The notes beneath the pieces were generated by a model. The model searched no databases. It had not been told where the DNA came from and saw only the letters and a list, made by a program, of their open reading frames with translations. Below are positions 45,761 to 55,515 of a DNA stretch of 64,000 bases, in pieces; positions within the stretch are counted from its first letter, which is position 1, and each line of letters opens with the position of its first letter. The DNA is taken from positions 3,038,001-3,102,000 of the forward strand of contig JAPVLO010000097.1 in the NCBI GenBank assembly GCA_027257055.1, read 5' to 3'. The position numbers and the translations under genes were made by a program. The stretch is from Cephalopachus bancanus (Eukaryota > Chordata > Mammalia > Primates > Tarsiidae).

Positions 45761-47039
45761 TAGGGGTAATTCAAATTATAAATGTGGAAGTTATATGGAA
45801 AGGTAGAAAGGGAGAAGTCAGAAAAGCAAAGAAAGATGTAAAGAAAGTTGTTGGTATAAAAGTCTGCTAAGCAAAACTTTGTTTCTGTAATACTTTTTGT
45901 ACTTAAGTTGTCAGCAAATGTATGCCTTTAAATCAAACTGTTAAAGGTTTAAGCTAGATTAATCACACATATGATCAAGTTAGTTAAAATCTAAAATATG
46001 TCATTTAGTGCAAATTGTTAACAACTTTTAAAGTCTTCTTCCAGAACTCTTATTAAAAAACTTGTGAGCTCATGAGGATTGCTAATTCAATATAGGATTG
46101 CTAACAAATAAGAGTTAATTGTATAAACTGAGTTATTAAAAAATAAATTTATAACTCCTTTGTTTAAATATTACTAATTATTTTTGTTATTTTTTCAGAG
46201 TCAATAGAAAAATATTTTTCTTGGAGCAATTTACAGCATTTTTCTCAAAAATAAATGTGGTCTTGTAAGCAAAATTTAAAATGCACATTTTTCTCTGCAT
46301 CTAATTTCTCCAAAATGTAAAAGAAATGTTTACTAATTCCTAACAGTATGGTTGTTTGCATAAGTTCAATAAGAATCTGTTTTCTTTTATAACAAAATGT
46401 GACTGGAAACACTGGTTATTTTACCAAGGCTTTAACTGAAATAATATTTCAAAACAGACTGCTTTAAATAATTAAGATTAACGTTTAATCTAATCTGAGA
46501 TTCCTTATGCTAAAAAAAAGTTCTGACAAAGCCAATTTTTAATAGCCTATATAGCAAATAATCTAATTACATTGTATATGTAAATAAGATATTAAGTCTA
46601 AAAAAGTAACCTAATCCTACTATAATTTGTCTTTAATAAAAATGGAAACTGAAAAAATTATGTTTTAAAATAAACAGTTACACTTGTTTTAAATTCTTGT
46701 GTTCATTGTTTTTAACTTTTATTGTTTTCTAAAATTTAAATTACATTATGGAATCTTTTCTGGGTACAAATCCCCAAACATTTTCGGGTTTCTCTTTAAA
46801 TTTTATGTAAGATTCACTTAAGTGCCTGACTCAAATTACAGTCAAGAAAACTTTGTCAGGTTGCCCCTATAGTCCAGAAATACACCAGAAACTCTAAAAG
46901 CTAGTACTTATACTAAAGTTACAGAAATTAAGGTTTATATTATTTAAATTATGCTGGTAACCTCAAGCCCTGTAGCCCTTGTTCAAAAAGTAATAAGCCA
47001 CCACCTAAATTGTCACAATGGGCACTTGGCTTCACTTAA
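45761..47039 (+). other. AT-rich ERV segment replacing pol and most of env
   Basis: About 1.3 kb of A/T-rich, stop-filled sequence with no RT, integrase or surface-protein motif. It lies between protease and env tail. It could be a deleted and decayed pol-env junction or a non-coding segment typical of a non-autonomous subfamily. Confidence 0.6.
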
Positions 47040-47640
47040 TGACTTTGCTTTCTACAAAAAAGAAGGGTTTCGTTAAGTTATTCCTTTTATTGGGCCCAAT
47101 GTAGTGATTATAATCCTGCTAATTTCTTTTTTTTTTTTTTTTGAGTTGGAGTCTCACTCTAGTCACCCAGGATAGAGTGCCGTAACACACTCAGGGCCAC
47201 CACAGCCTCGACCTGCTGGGCTCAGGCAATCCTTCTGCCTCAGTCTTCCAAGTAGATGGAACTACAGATGCATGCCACCACGCCCACCTAGTTTCTGTGT
47301 TTTATTGTAGAAACGAGGTCTTACCAATTTACCCAGACTGGTCTCAAACCCCTGGGCTCAGGCAATGCTTTTACCTCAGTCTCCCAAAGTACTGGGCTTA
47401 TAGGCTGAGCCAGTACGCCCGGCCTATCCTGCTAATTTTTGGTCCATGTCTTTTTCAACTGTCTGGTTAAATTTGTTTCTTCCAGAATCCATCAATTTAT
47501 TGTCCTCACAATGGTCCTGCAAGGATTCTAGCCAGTGCCTGCACATGATGCCTCTGTTAAAACAGATCTGGATGCTTTAGATCAGATGGAGAAATTTTTT
47601 ATCTCCAGTTAGGCAGGATTACGCACATTGCCAACTTTGA
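47040..47640 (+). pseudogene. ERV env remnant: membrane span and cytoplasmic tail
   Basis: Env TM anchors the envelope in the membrane. Around the Alu, the sequence encodes a hydrophobic run (IILLI before, LLIFGPCLFQL after) and then VKFVSSRI, the conserved end of class I ERV transmembrane proteins. A 1-base shift separates LFQL from VKFV. No surface subunit or fusion peptide is recognisable, so only the carboxyl end remains. Confidence 0.72.
47126..47424 (-). mobile_element. Alu (reverse) inside env
   Basis: GAGTTGGAGTCTCACTCTAGTCACCC and CTTATAGGCTGAGCCAGTACGCCCGGCC. Target duplication ATCCTGCTAATTT at 47113-47125 and 47426-47438. Confidence 0.96.
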
Positions 47641-47705
47641 AGAAGCTACAGAAGACTGACCTTCACCCTTTAGCACCCCATAAGATTATTGGATCGAAAA
47701 TCTCT

Positions 47706-47716
47706 AAGGGGGGAGT
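47706..47716 (+). promoter_or_regulatory. Polypurine tract
   Basis: AAGGGGGGAGT lies directly before the TGAGG start of the 3' LTR, the usual position of the plus-strand primer. Confidence 0.8.
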
Positions 47717-48322
47717 TGAGGCAGGGTAGCTAGCACAGGTTAGACTTAGGTAGGTTTTAGGAAACATTTGAAGTTTTTAAAAATTAAATTTTACTGCAGG
47801 CCAAGCTGGAAACCTACCCCTCCCCTCAGTCCATCAGATGTAAGAATAGGACAGCCTAACCTTTCAGTTCATAGTCACGCAAAATCCCTCAGGTTCTCTG
47901 TCAAAGGTAAAAGGGTCAACCCCACCCTCTCCTCAGCTTGTTTTAACCTAGTCAGCCCTTCATGTCCTTCACGACACAGACCCCATCACCATTGCAGTAG
48001 TCATGCGACTAACCCACTCACCTGCCTGACATCAGTATATGGGCATATCATTCCCTTCATGATGACTTGGAAAAGACCACCACTCAAACACCTTAACGAG
48101 CAGCCCTGTTAAAGGGAGTTTTAAAAGGCATTTGACTTCAAACAGCAGCCATCATTGCTTTGTTAAACTCTTCTACTTCCACGTGGCTCTTTTAGCTACG
48201 GTCACTACTTTTTCTTAGTCATGTTCTCCTCCCCTATCTTGGGGAGGTGAATCCCTCTTTTCTCTTTTTCTCTCTCCCTCTCTCTTTAATTTACTTTCTA
48301 AATAAACTTTACTTGAAAACTT
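47717..48322 (+). mobile_element. Partial 3' LTR: U3 and R, ending at the poly(A) site
   Basis: U3 is 47717-48147 and starts TGAGGCAGGG. A TATA-like TTTTAAAAGG lies at about 48119-48128. R begins about 48148, some 25 bp downstream. AATAAA is at 48301-48306. The match to the 5' R stops at 48322, 16 bp after the signal, and U5 is absent. Confidence 0.88.
48119..48128 (+). promoter_or_regulatory. TATA-like promoter element of the 3' LTR
   Basis: TTTTAAAAGG about 25 bp upstream of the position aligned with the start of the 5' R. This independently supports 41241 as the original transcription start. Confidence 0.65.
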
Positions 48323-48333
48323 AAAAAAAGAAA
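48301..48333 (+). terminator. Polyadenylation signal and A-rich tail
   Basis: AATAAA (48301-48306), 16 bp, then AAAAAAAGAAAA leading into the right target duplication. The tail is short and interrupted by G, as in old retrocopies. Confidence 0.8.
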
Positions 48334-48347
48334 AGAAAACAATGTGG
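48334..48347. repeat. Right 14 bp target-site duplication of the ERV insertion
   Basis: AGAAAACAATGTGG, followed directly by L1M sequence AGATTCTTCATAAAATAGAAATG that continues the host element. Confidence 0.85.
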
Positions 48348-48431
48348 AGATTCTTCATAAAATAGAAATGTTATGTGATCTAGCAGTCCTACTTTTGGAT
48401 ATTTATCCAAAAGAATCACAATTAGAATTTC

Positions 48432-48696
48432 TTTTTTTTTTTGAGTTGGAGTCTCACTCTGTCACCCAGTCTCACTCTGTCGCAGCCTCGACCTGCTGGG
48501 CTCCGGCGATCCTTCTGCCTCAGCCTTCCGAGTAGCCGGAATTACAGGCATGCGCTACCACGCCCAGCTGATTTTTTTATTTATTGTAGAGATGAGGTCT
48601 CGCTGCCCAGGCGGGTCTCGAACCCGCGGGCTCAGGCAATCCACTCACCTCAGCCTCCCAAAGGTGCAGGATTACAGGCTGAGCCACGGAGCAGGC
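48432..48696 (-). mobile_element. Alu (reverse) with a rearranged 3' unit
   Basis: Target duplication CACAATTAGAATTTC is perfect at 48417-48431 and 48697-48711. Near the tail the phrase TCTCACTCTGTC occurs twice (48453 and 48469) and about 40 bp of the normal right monomer (…GGAGTGCAGTGGCCGC…) is missing. Confidence 0.96.
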
Positions 48697-48799
48697 CACA
48701 ATTAGAATTTCAAAGAGCTATGTGCATGTCTACTTATGCAGCATTGTTTACAATAGTCAAGATGTGAAAACAACCTTAATGTCCATGGAAAGAAGAACA

Positions 48800-48870
48800 G
48801 ATTTTATAAAATATAATAAATATATTATATATAATATATATTTACATATATAATATATATAGAAATATAA
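48800..48870. repeat. TATA-rich low-complexity run in the L1M 3' end
   Basis: AATATATTATATATAATATATATTTACATATATAATATATATAG. Expanded relative to L1 sequence. Confidence 0.9.
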
Positions 48871-49255
48871 TTTAACTTGAACAAAGAAGAAAATCCTACC
48901 ATATGCAACAAAACAGATGCACTTGGAAGATATTATGCTAAGAGGAATATGGTAGTTACAGGACAAATGCTGCTTGATTCTGCCTACAAGAAATATTTAA
49001 AAGAGTCAAACACATAGAAGCAGAAAGTAGAATAGTTGTTATTAAGGTCTGGGGAAGTTGAAAATAGGGAATTGCTATTCAAAGGATAAAATGTTTCAGT
49101 TATGTAAGATGATCAAATTCTACAGGTATACTGTGTGATATTGTGTGTATAGTTATTGATATTGTACTGGACACATACAAATTTGTAAGGAGTTATATCA
49201 TGTTAAGTACTTCTACCACAAACAAGTCAATCAGAAATATATACAATAAAAAGAT

Positions 49256-50695
49256 AATCAGAGGGGGAAAAAGAAGACTTACAAAGTTTGTTGGGGTGTT
49301 AATAATGGAAAACACATCTGAAAAATGTTCTGGGTAAATTAAAGTGAAAAAAATAGTAGGCATATTAATAAAAAATTCTTTTCTCTACCTATGAATCATT
49401 TAGGACCAGAATTAGAATTATGTTTGTGGTAATAGAAAAGAGTACACATGGGAAATTATTGGTGTTAAGATTTCAAGAAGCGATATGAAAGTAGAAATTG
49501 AACATTAACTCTAAGGTTTGGAACCTAGTGTGTATAGTTGGAAAAGGGTGAATCGTAGCTTTCATTACTTAGAAACTACAATCCTATGATAATTCTGATA
49601 TATGAACAAAGACAAATGTAATTTACTGTCACATTACCTTAGGCTTAATTATTACTGGATAGTTTCTAGATTAAAAAGTTTGTTTAGTCCTTTAAAAATG
49701 AAAATTCTAAACAGTATTTTAGAATAAAAATTGGTCCTTATGCATTTTATTTATCTTAAAGATTACTTACAATTTATACAGTGAAAAAATACTTATTTTT
49801 CCACCATTAAAAATGAAAGAACCATTTTAAAATGTCATCTATGTCAAAAACAGTAATAAAAGCCTAAAGCAGTTAGGTGAGGAAACTTCCACCAAGTTTT
49901 ATGAGTGCTTTAGATATTTTGGACTGGTGAAAGATACATAGCATAACACCTGATTTATATTAATTCAGGCAGGAAGCAGTACAAGGTTTTGAGAATTAAT
50001 GTTCTTTTGTGTACCAGGCAAATATTTATCAGCAGGGATGTTTCGTAGTTCATTTCACTGAGGTACGAAAGTTCAAAATTGTTGATACTTTTGGAATGTT
50101 TACACTTGAGAAATGCTTAATATTAACCATAAGCATGTAGGAGGCATAGCTTAACTACATTAATATTCCAATAAAAGCTAGAGGCAAGCATTATTGTTAG
50201 TCTCCTTTTGGGATAAACATTTCACCTTCAAAACTCACTTATTCCACTTTTCTCTATTGTTATTAAGCCTATAAATATTTGCTAAAGCCTTGAAGGAAAA
50301 ACAAGAAGGTAGATGGGAAAAATCTATATGTTTGTGGATATTCTGCAATGGACTAGAAAAGGGGAAAAACCTTATTTTTAAATAGCACGTGGTATATTGG
50401 GAAAGAAAGCAGAGAGGAACGTTCTTGAGATTAATACAAAAAAAGAACAACCAGGATGTGGTAATGACTTTGAGAGTTCAAATCAACAAAGCACTGTATT
50501 TCCCAGATAGTCCTTAACTCCGTTGTTCTCCTTTCTCAAACAGCAGGAATCCCTGCCAACTTTGAGGTAACCAAGTTCTAATACCAGTGACTGACAAGTA
50601 CAAAGAAGGAAAGGAGATATGTTTTCCTGATTACAATATTCAACTTGTTAATGCCTTTTTTGAGAAACTTTATAATTAACCCTATAAGAATTAAT
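49256..50695. other. No recognisable feature
   Basis: AT-rich DNA with only chance short frames. Confidence 0.5.
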
Positions 50696-50699
50696 ATTA

Positions 50700-50935
50700 T
50701 TGGTGAAGAATATGGGGTCAGACCTACTGAAACCTCACAAGAGCACTTCAACATATTCTTACTCTGTAATAGTGGACATATTGCTTAATCTTTCTAAGAT
50801 CAGTTTTCTTCTTCATGAATTTAGATCATAATTGCACCTGACTCATAGAATCACCATGCGTATCAAGGGAGATAACTGACGTAAAGTGTTTATTGCAGAG
50901 ATCATCGTGTAGTAAGTACTTCATATATGTAAGTT
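50700..50935 (+). mobile_element. MIR
   Basis: GGGGTCAGACCTACTGAAACC, ACATATTGCTTAATCTTTCTAAGATCAGTTTTCTTCTTCATGAA, ATCACCATGCGTATCAAGGGAGATAACTGACGTAAAGTG, and a 3' end with AGTAAGTACTTCATATATG. A clear MIR layout. Confidence 0.85.
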
Positions 50936-50944
50936 ATTTTTATT

Positions 50945-51078
50945 ATTATTTTTTTTTTTTTTAAGAGATGAAGTCTTGTTGTGCTGCACAGACTGGTCAT
51001 GAACTTCTGGCCTCAGGGATCCTCCTGCCTCTGCCTCCCAAGTAGTTGGGATTATAGACACATACCAACATGTCTGCT
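50945..51078 (-). mobile_element. 7SL-derived monomer (FLAM-like) or half Alu (reverse)
   Basis: T run, AGAGATGAAGTCTTGTTGTGCTGCACAGACTGGTCATGAACTTCTGGCCTCAGGGATCCTCC, CCCAAGTAGTTGGGATTATAGACACATACC. Only one monomer is present. Confidence 0.75.
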
Positions 51079-51994
51079 TATGTTAATTATTAACATCTCT
51101 CATACAGTCTGGAATTGCTTGGATATCTACCATTATTTAAAACACAACTGAACTTTTAGAATGTGACAATTCTTATACTGTAATAGTATTTTCATTCTTA
51201 TATTGTAATGGTGCTTTTAGAGATCTGAAAAGTACTAATTAATGTTGATTGTATTGTAGAATAATTTTCAAAGCAAGCTCCTATTTAGTATAACACAGCA
51301 TCCTCATAATAGAATGGTGCATTTGCTAGGTCAAGTAAATTATATTTCTATTTGACCATATGGGGCAGACATCTAAAATTCTGATTACAGTGATTATACA
51401 TGATCTTTCAGCACATTATTGGCACAGTATTCACTGGTAATCTTTTGGCACTTAACTAATAACAGGTTAATTGTCATTGTTCTCAAAACAGTATAACCCA
51501 ATCAGAGACCAGTAAAATATACTAGTAATAGAATCCCTTCTGAGAGAATTTTTTTCCCTTGTGTTCAATAGATATAAATACAAATACAGTAATTTTAGTA
51601 GGGCTGCAGATCAGTTAGGTGGACATTTCAAGGCAGAGGCAAGGCAGAGGATGACGTAGACTGTTCTCACTGGTAAAGTCACACAACACTGTTTATGATT
51701 TGGTATGCTTAGCTCATTGATGCAGAAAATCAATCATGCCATGACTAATATAGCTAGTAAAATCATATAGTGCTGCACATTATACTACCTTATAATTTAG
51801 GATTTAAGCATTATGTAATTGTCCTGCCTGTATTTTGCAGGCTGGAGGGCAAGAGTGCATGTATGGTTTGTGCATGTGTGGTAAAGCAAATGCTGAGGTC
51901 ATTGTCCATAATTAAGGTCCTGCCCCCTTTAATGGGTCCTGGAATTAATTTGATGGCTTTGTGGTGTTGCTGACAGTTCTTTACTTGACAAATA
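51079..51994. other. No recognisable feature
   Basis: AT-rich. A short in-phase duplication (TTCTTATACTGTAATAGTATTTTCATTCTTATATTGTAATGG) occurs at 51170-51210. Confidence 0.5.
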
Positions 51995-52009
51995 GAAACA
52001 AACATTCTT

Positions 52010-52305
52010 TTCTTTTTTTTTTTTTAATTGGAGTCTCACTCTGTTGCACAGGCTGGAGAACAGTGGCATGCTCAACGACACCACAGCCTTGACCTGATGG
52101 ATTCAGGTGATCCTTCCACCTCAGTCTTCCAAGTTGCTGGAACTACAGGCGTGTGCCAGCACATGTGACTAATTTTCTTGATTTATTGTAGAGCAGGGTC
52201 TCACCAAGTTGTTCAGGCTAGTCTCAAACCCCTGGGCTCAGGCAGTCCTCTCACCTCGGCTACACAAAGTGCTGGGATTGCAGACGTGAGGCATCATGCT
52301 TGGCC
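52010..52305 (-). mobile_element. Alu (reverse)
   Basis: TTGGAGTCTCACTCTGTTGCACAGGCTGG to GCTGGGATTGCAGACGTGAGGCATCATGC. Perfect 15 bp target duplication GAAACAAACATTCTT at 51995-52009 and 52306-52320. Confidence 0.97.
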
Positions 52306-52320
52306 GAAACAAACATTCTT

Positions 52321-53058
52321 AACTATCTGAATTACATAATGAAACTTTCTTCCTTCCTCTATTACATACCAGTATCAACCCTGAAAATCATTTATCAAGA
52401 GAAAATTTAGATTTGTAATTAGAAAATATGAACTTATTTTCGATTATTTTTAGTTTTTAGTCATTTTTCTTTGGGTCTCAGTTTCTTCTGTAAAACTGAG
52501 ACACGTAGAGGAATAACAATATATATGACATTTTATATCTATAAACCTTTTTTATTTAAATGTTAGTAAAGAATGAGTTAGATTACTTAATTAAAAAAGC
52601 ATTACTCATTCTTAGGTACTGCCCATGATAATGAGTTTTTTAGTGATTTCATCTATTTTCTACAACGTTAATATATTAAAGATAAGTTTAATTTGCTCAA
52701 AATAATTGCAATTTTAAAATGACATTAAATTGGAAGAATTATAATTATTATCTGTGAGATAATTTATATTTATTCTGTGTTCTATATGACTTTACAATGA
52801 TATTTCCTATTCTCAACTTTTATTTTATTTTGTTCAACATGTGAAAAAGAATCCAAATGTATCTTATTGTATAAAGGGGAAAATCACAGGAAAGTGAGTA
52901 CCCATATGACCCAATAAGGTCCACATGATTATATACCCCTTTTCATAGGGGAGGAGATAGAGAATGTAAACAATTATTTTGAAGAATACTAAAATGTTTA
53001 TTAGACAGAATAAATGTTCCTGGGGAAGAGAAATTGGCTTGCAAATGATTCTCTTTAA
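52321..53058. other. No recognisable feature
   Basis: AT-rich DNA between two Alus. No coding or repeat signal. Confidence 0.5.
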
Positions 53059-53073
53059 AATTTGATATTATCA

Positions 53074-53374
53074 GCCGGGCTCAGTGACTCAGTCTGTAAT
53101 CCCGTGCCTTTGGGAGGCTGAGGTGAGTGGATTGCCTGGGCCCGAGGGTTCGAGACCCACCTGGGCAGCGAGTCCTCATCTCTACAATAAATCAAAAAAT
53201 CAGCCGGGCATGGTAGCACATGCCTATAATTCTGGCTACTTGGAAGGCTGAGGCAGAAGGATCGCCGGAGCCCAGCAGGTCAAGGCTGCGGTGGCCAGGA
53301 GCGGCCACTGCACTCCAGTCTGGGCGACAGAGTGAGACTCCAACTCAAAAAAACAAAACAAAACAAAACAAAAC
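53074..53374 (+). mobile_element. Alu, young local type (forward)
   Basis: GCCGGGCTCAGTGACTCAGTC start, GAGACTCCAACTC end and an (AAAAC)n tail. Target duplication AATTTGATATTAT at 53059-53071 and 53375-53387. Confidence 0.97.
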
Positions 53375-53504
53375 AATTTGATATTATTTTGTGAAAAAGT
53401 TTGTCCAGGTGTAGCTTCCTTCTTCAGTATTCTATGCCTGATTGATAATCAAATTCAAAGGAGGGAATTGAAAGGCAGTTGTGTGCTCTTTGGCAGATTT
53501 TTTT

Positions 53505-55515
53505 TAAACATATTTTTATTTTAAAATTGTGGGGTACAGTTAAGGGTTAGGTATACAAATATGCATCGTTCAGGCACCCTTGTTGATAAGAGGTGTCCCC
53601 CCATCCCCTGATAGATATTGACTACCGTTAATCCCACCACCCTTGCCCTCCCTGCCCTCCATAGATTCTCACCACTGTCAATCCTTTTCTTATAGTATTA
53701 TGATAGATGTTCAAGGTCCACTTATGAGTGAGAACATGTGATACTCATATCTTTGTTGCTGTGAAAGATCACTCAGTATTACAGACTCTAGTTTCATCCA
53801 GGTTGCTGCGAAATTCATGACTTTTTTCTTTTTTATAGCTGCGTAGTATTCCATTGTGTATATGTACCACATTTTTTAATCCAGTCCTCTTTTGATGGAC
53901 AGCATGGTTGGTTCCAGGTTCTTGCTGTTGTGAACAATGCTGCGATAAACATACGTGTGCAAGTATCTTTTTCATAGAGTGATTTGAGTTCTTCAGGGTA
54001 TATTCCCAGAAGGGGGATTGCAGGGTCATATGGAAGGTTAGCTTTTAGGAATCACCACACTGCTTTCCACAGAGGTTGCACTAGCTTATACTCCCACCAA
54101 CAGTGTAGAAGTGTTTCCTTTTCGCCACATCCTCTCCAGCATCTGTTATTTTTTGAGTTAGTGATAATGGCCATTCTGACTGGAGTTAGGTGGTATTTCA
54201 GTGTAGTTTTAATTTACATCTCCTTGATGATTAGTGAGGTTGAACATTTCTTAATGTGTCTGTTGGGCGCACGTATGTCTTCTTTTGTGAAGTGTTTGTT
54301 CATATCTTTTGCCCACTTTGTAAAGGGGTTGTTTGTTTTTTTTTTCTTTTTAGCATGTTTGAGTTCTTTTAGATCCAAGATGTTAGGCCTTTGTCAGACA
54401 TGGAGTTGGCAAATACTTTTTCTCAACCTGTAAGCTGTCTCTCTGCTCTCTTGATAGTTTTTTTGACTTTGCAGAAGCTTGTCAGTTTAATGAGGTCCCA
54501 CATGTCTATCTTATCTCTTACGGCTTTTGTTTTTCAGGTTTTGTTCAGGAATCGAATGCCAGTTCCAATTTCCATAAGGGTGTGTCCTTCATTTTCTAAG
54601 GTTCTTATGGTTTGAGGTTTTACATTTAGATCTCTGATCCATTTAGAGTTAATTTTTGTATATAGGGACAGATAGGGGTCTTGTTTGAGTCTTCTGCATG
54701 TGGTCAGCCAGTTTTCCCAGCACCATTTACTGAATAGGTTCTCCTCTCCCCAGTGGTAGGTGGTGGAGGATTTGTCAAAGATGAGTTGGTTGAGAAATTG
54801 AGGTTTTGCTTCTGGAATCTCAATTCTATTCCATTGGTCTATATGCCTGTTCCTGTACCAGTACCAAGCTGTTTTGATTATTGTAGCTTCATAGTAAAAT
54901 TTGAAGTCTGGTAATGGGATACCACATGCTTTGTGTTTTTTGCTGAGGATTTTTCTGGCTACTCTTGGTCGTTTGTGTTTCCATATGAATTCCTGTATTG
55001 TTTTTGCTAGGTCTGAGAAGAATGTTGCTGGTAATTTGATGGGTATTGCGTTAAATCTGTAGATTGCCTTAGGTAGGATGGATATCTTTACAATGTTGAT
55101 TTTTCCAATCCATGAGCATGGGATATTTTTCCACTTGTTTGTGTCATCTTTAATTTCTTTGAACAGTGTTTTGTAGTTTTAATTGTAAAGGTCCTTTACG
55201 TCCCTGGTTAGGAAGATGCCAAGGTATTTCATTTTTTTTTTTTTTTTGTGGCTATTGTGAATGGGATTGTGCTTTTTATTTCGGTTTCTGTTCATTTATT
55301 ATTGGTGTAAAGAAATGTGATTGTCTTTTGCACATTTATTTTATACCCTGAGACTTTGCCAAAGTCCTTTATCAATGCAAGGAGGCTTTAGACAGGTTCT
55401 CTTGGGTTTTCAAGGTACACAATCGTGTCGTCTGCAAAGAGAGATAACTTGACTTCCTCTTTTCCTATTTGGATACCTCTGATCGCCTTCTCTTTTCTGA
55501 TTGCTCTAGCCAGGA
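53505..55515 (-). mobile_element. 5'-truncated L1 (reverse), best-preserved young-type copy here
   Basis: Starts with the reverse 3' UTR (GTGGGGTACAGTTAAGGGTTAGGTATACAAATATGC), passes the ORF2 C-terminal region and ends in the RT palm at TCTGATTGCTCTAGCCAGGACTT. The about 2.0 kb retained includes the catalytic loop. Confidence 0.94.
53769..55515 (-). pseudogene. L1 ORF2 3' remnant with intact FADD motif
   Basis: In reverse, 55428-55439 encodes FADD, the RT catalytic motif, unmutated and embedded in [10 protein letters not shown]. Downstream coding is broken by frameshifts. The terminal frame at 53769-54029 holds the ORF2 C-terminus (HVCLSQHCSQQQEPGTNHAVHQ). Endonuclease and RT fingers are lost through 5' truncation, so the copy cannot be active. 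Confidence 0.88.

Larger units (their letters stand above)
41241..48333 (+). mobile_element. ERV class I RNA-derived retrocopy (R-U5 … U3-R-poly(A))
   Basis: Endogenous retrovirus in forward orientation inside the L1M. Unlike a provirus, the left end lacks U3 and begins at R. The right end lacks U5 and stops 16 bp after AATAAA in an A-rich tract. It is flanked by a 14 bp duplication rather than the 4-6 bp made by integrase. Internal order: PBS, about 1.3 kb leader, gag remnants, nucleocapsid/protease remnant, an AT-rich segment in place of pol and most of env, env tail, polypurine tract, U3, R. Two Alus (43671, 47126) landed later. All genes are broken by stops and frameshifts, so nothing functional can be expressed. 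Confidence 0.85.
32830..49255 (+). mobile_element. Ancient L1M host element carrying at least ten later insertions
   Basis: Recognisable L1M pieces follow in order on the forward strand: 5' UTR tandem units (32840-33480), ORF1-like A-rich sequence (33600-34480), pre-ORF2 sequence (34480-34900), ORF2 start including GGTCAATTCACCAAGAAGACACAACAATTATAAACATATATGCACCC (35605-35650), endonuclease/RT region (35900-36840, 37840-38230, 38890-39730), C-terminal region (40026-40780, 41140-41226) and, beyond the ERV, 48348-48431 and 48700-49255 to the 3' terminus (TTCAGTTATGTAAGATGATCAAATTCTACAGG). Coding frames are destroyed. The colinearity shows one original element. Confidence 0.78.

Noticed and set aside
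41241..48333. A normal provirus whose LTR ends were merely deleted
   Set aside because: Two independent deletions would have to fall exactly at the transcription start and at the poly(A) site, leave an A tail and create a 14 bp repeat of host sequence. The retrocopy model explains all four with one event.
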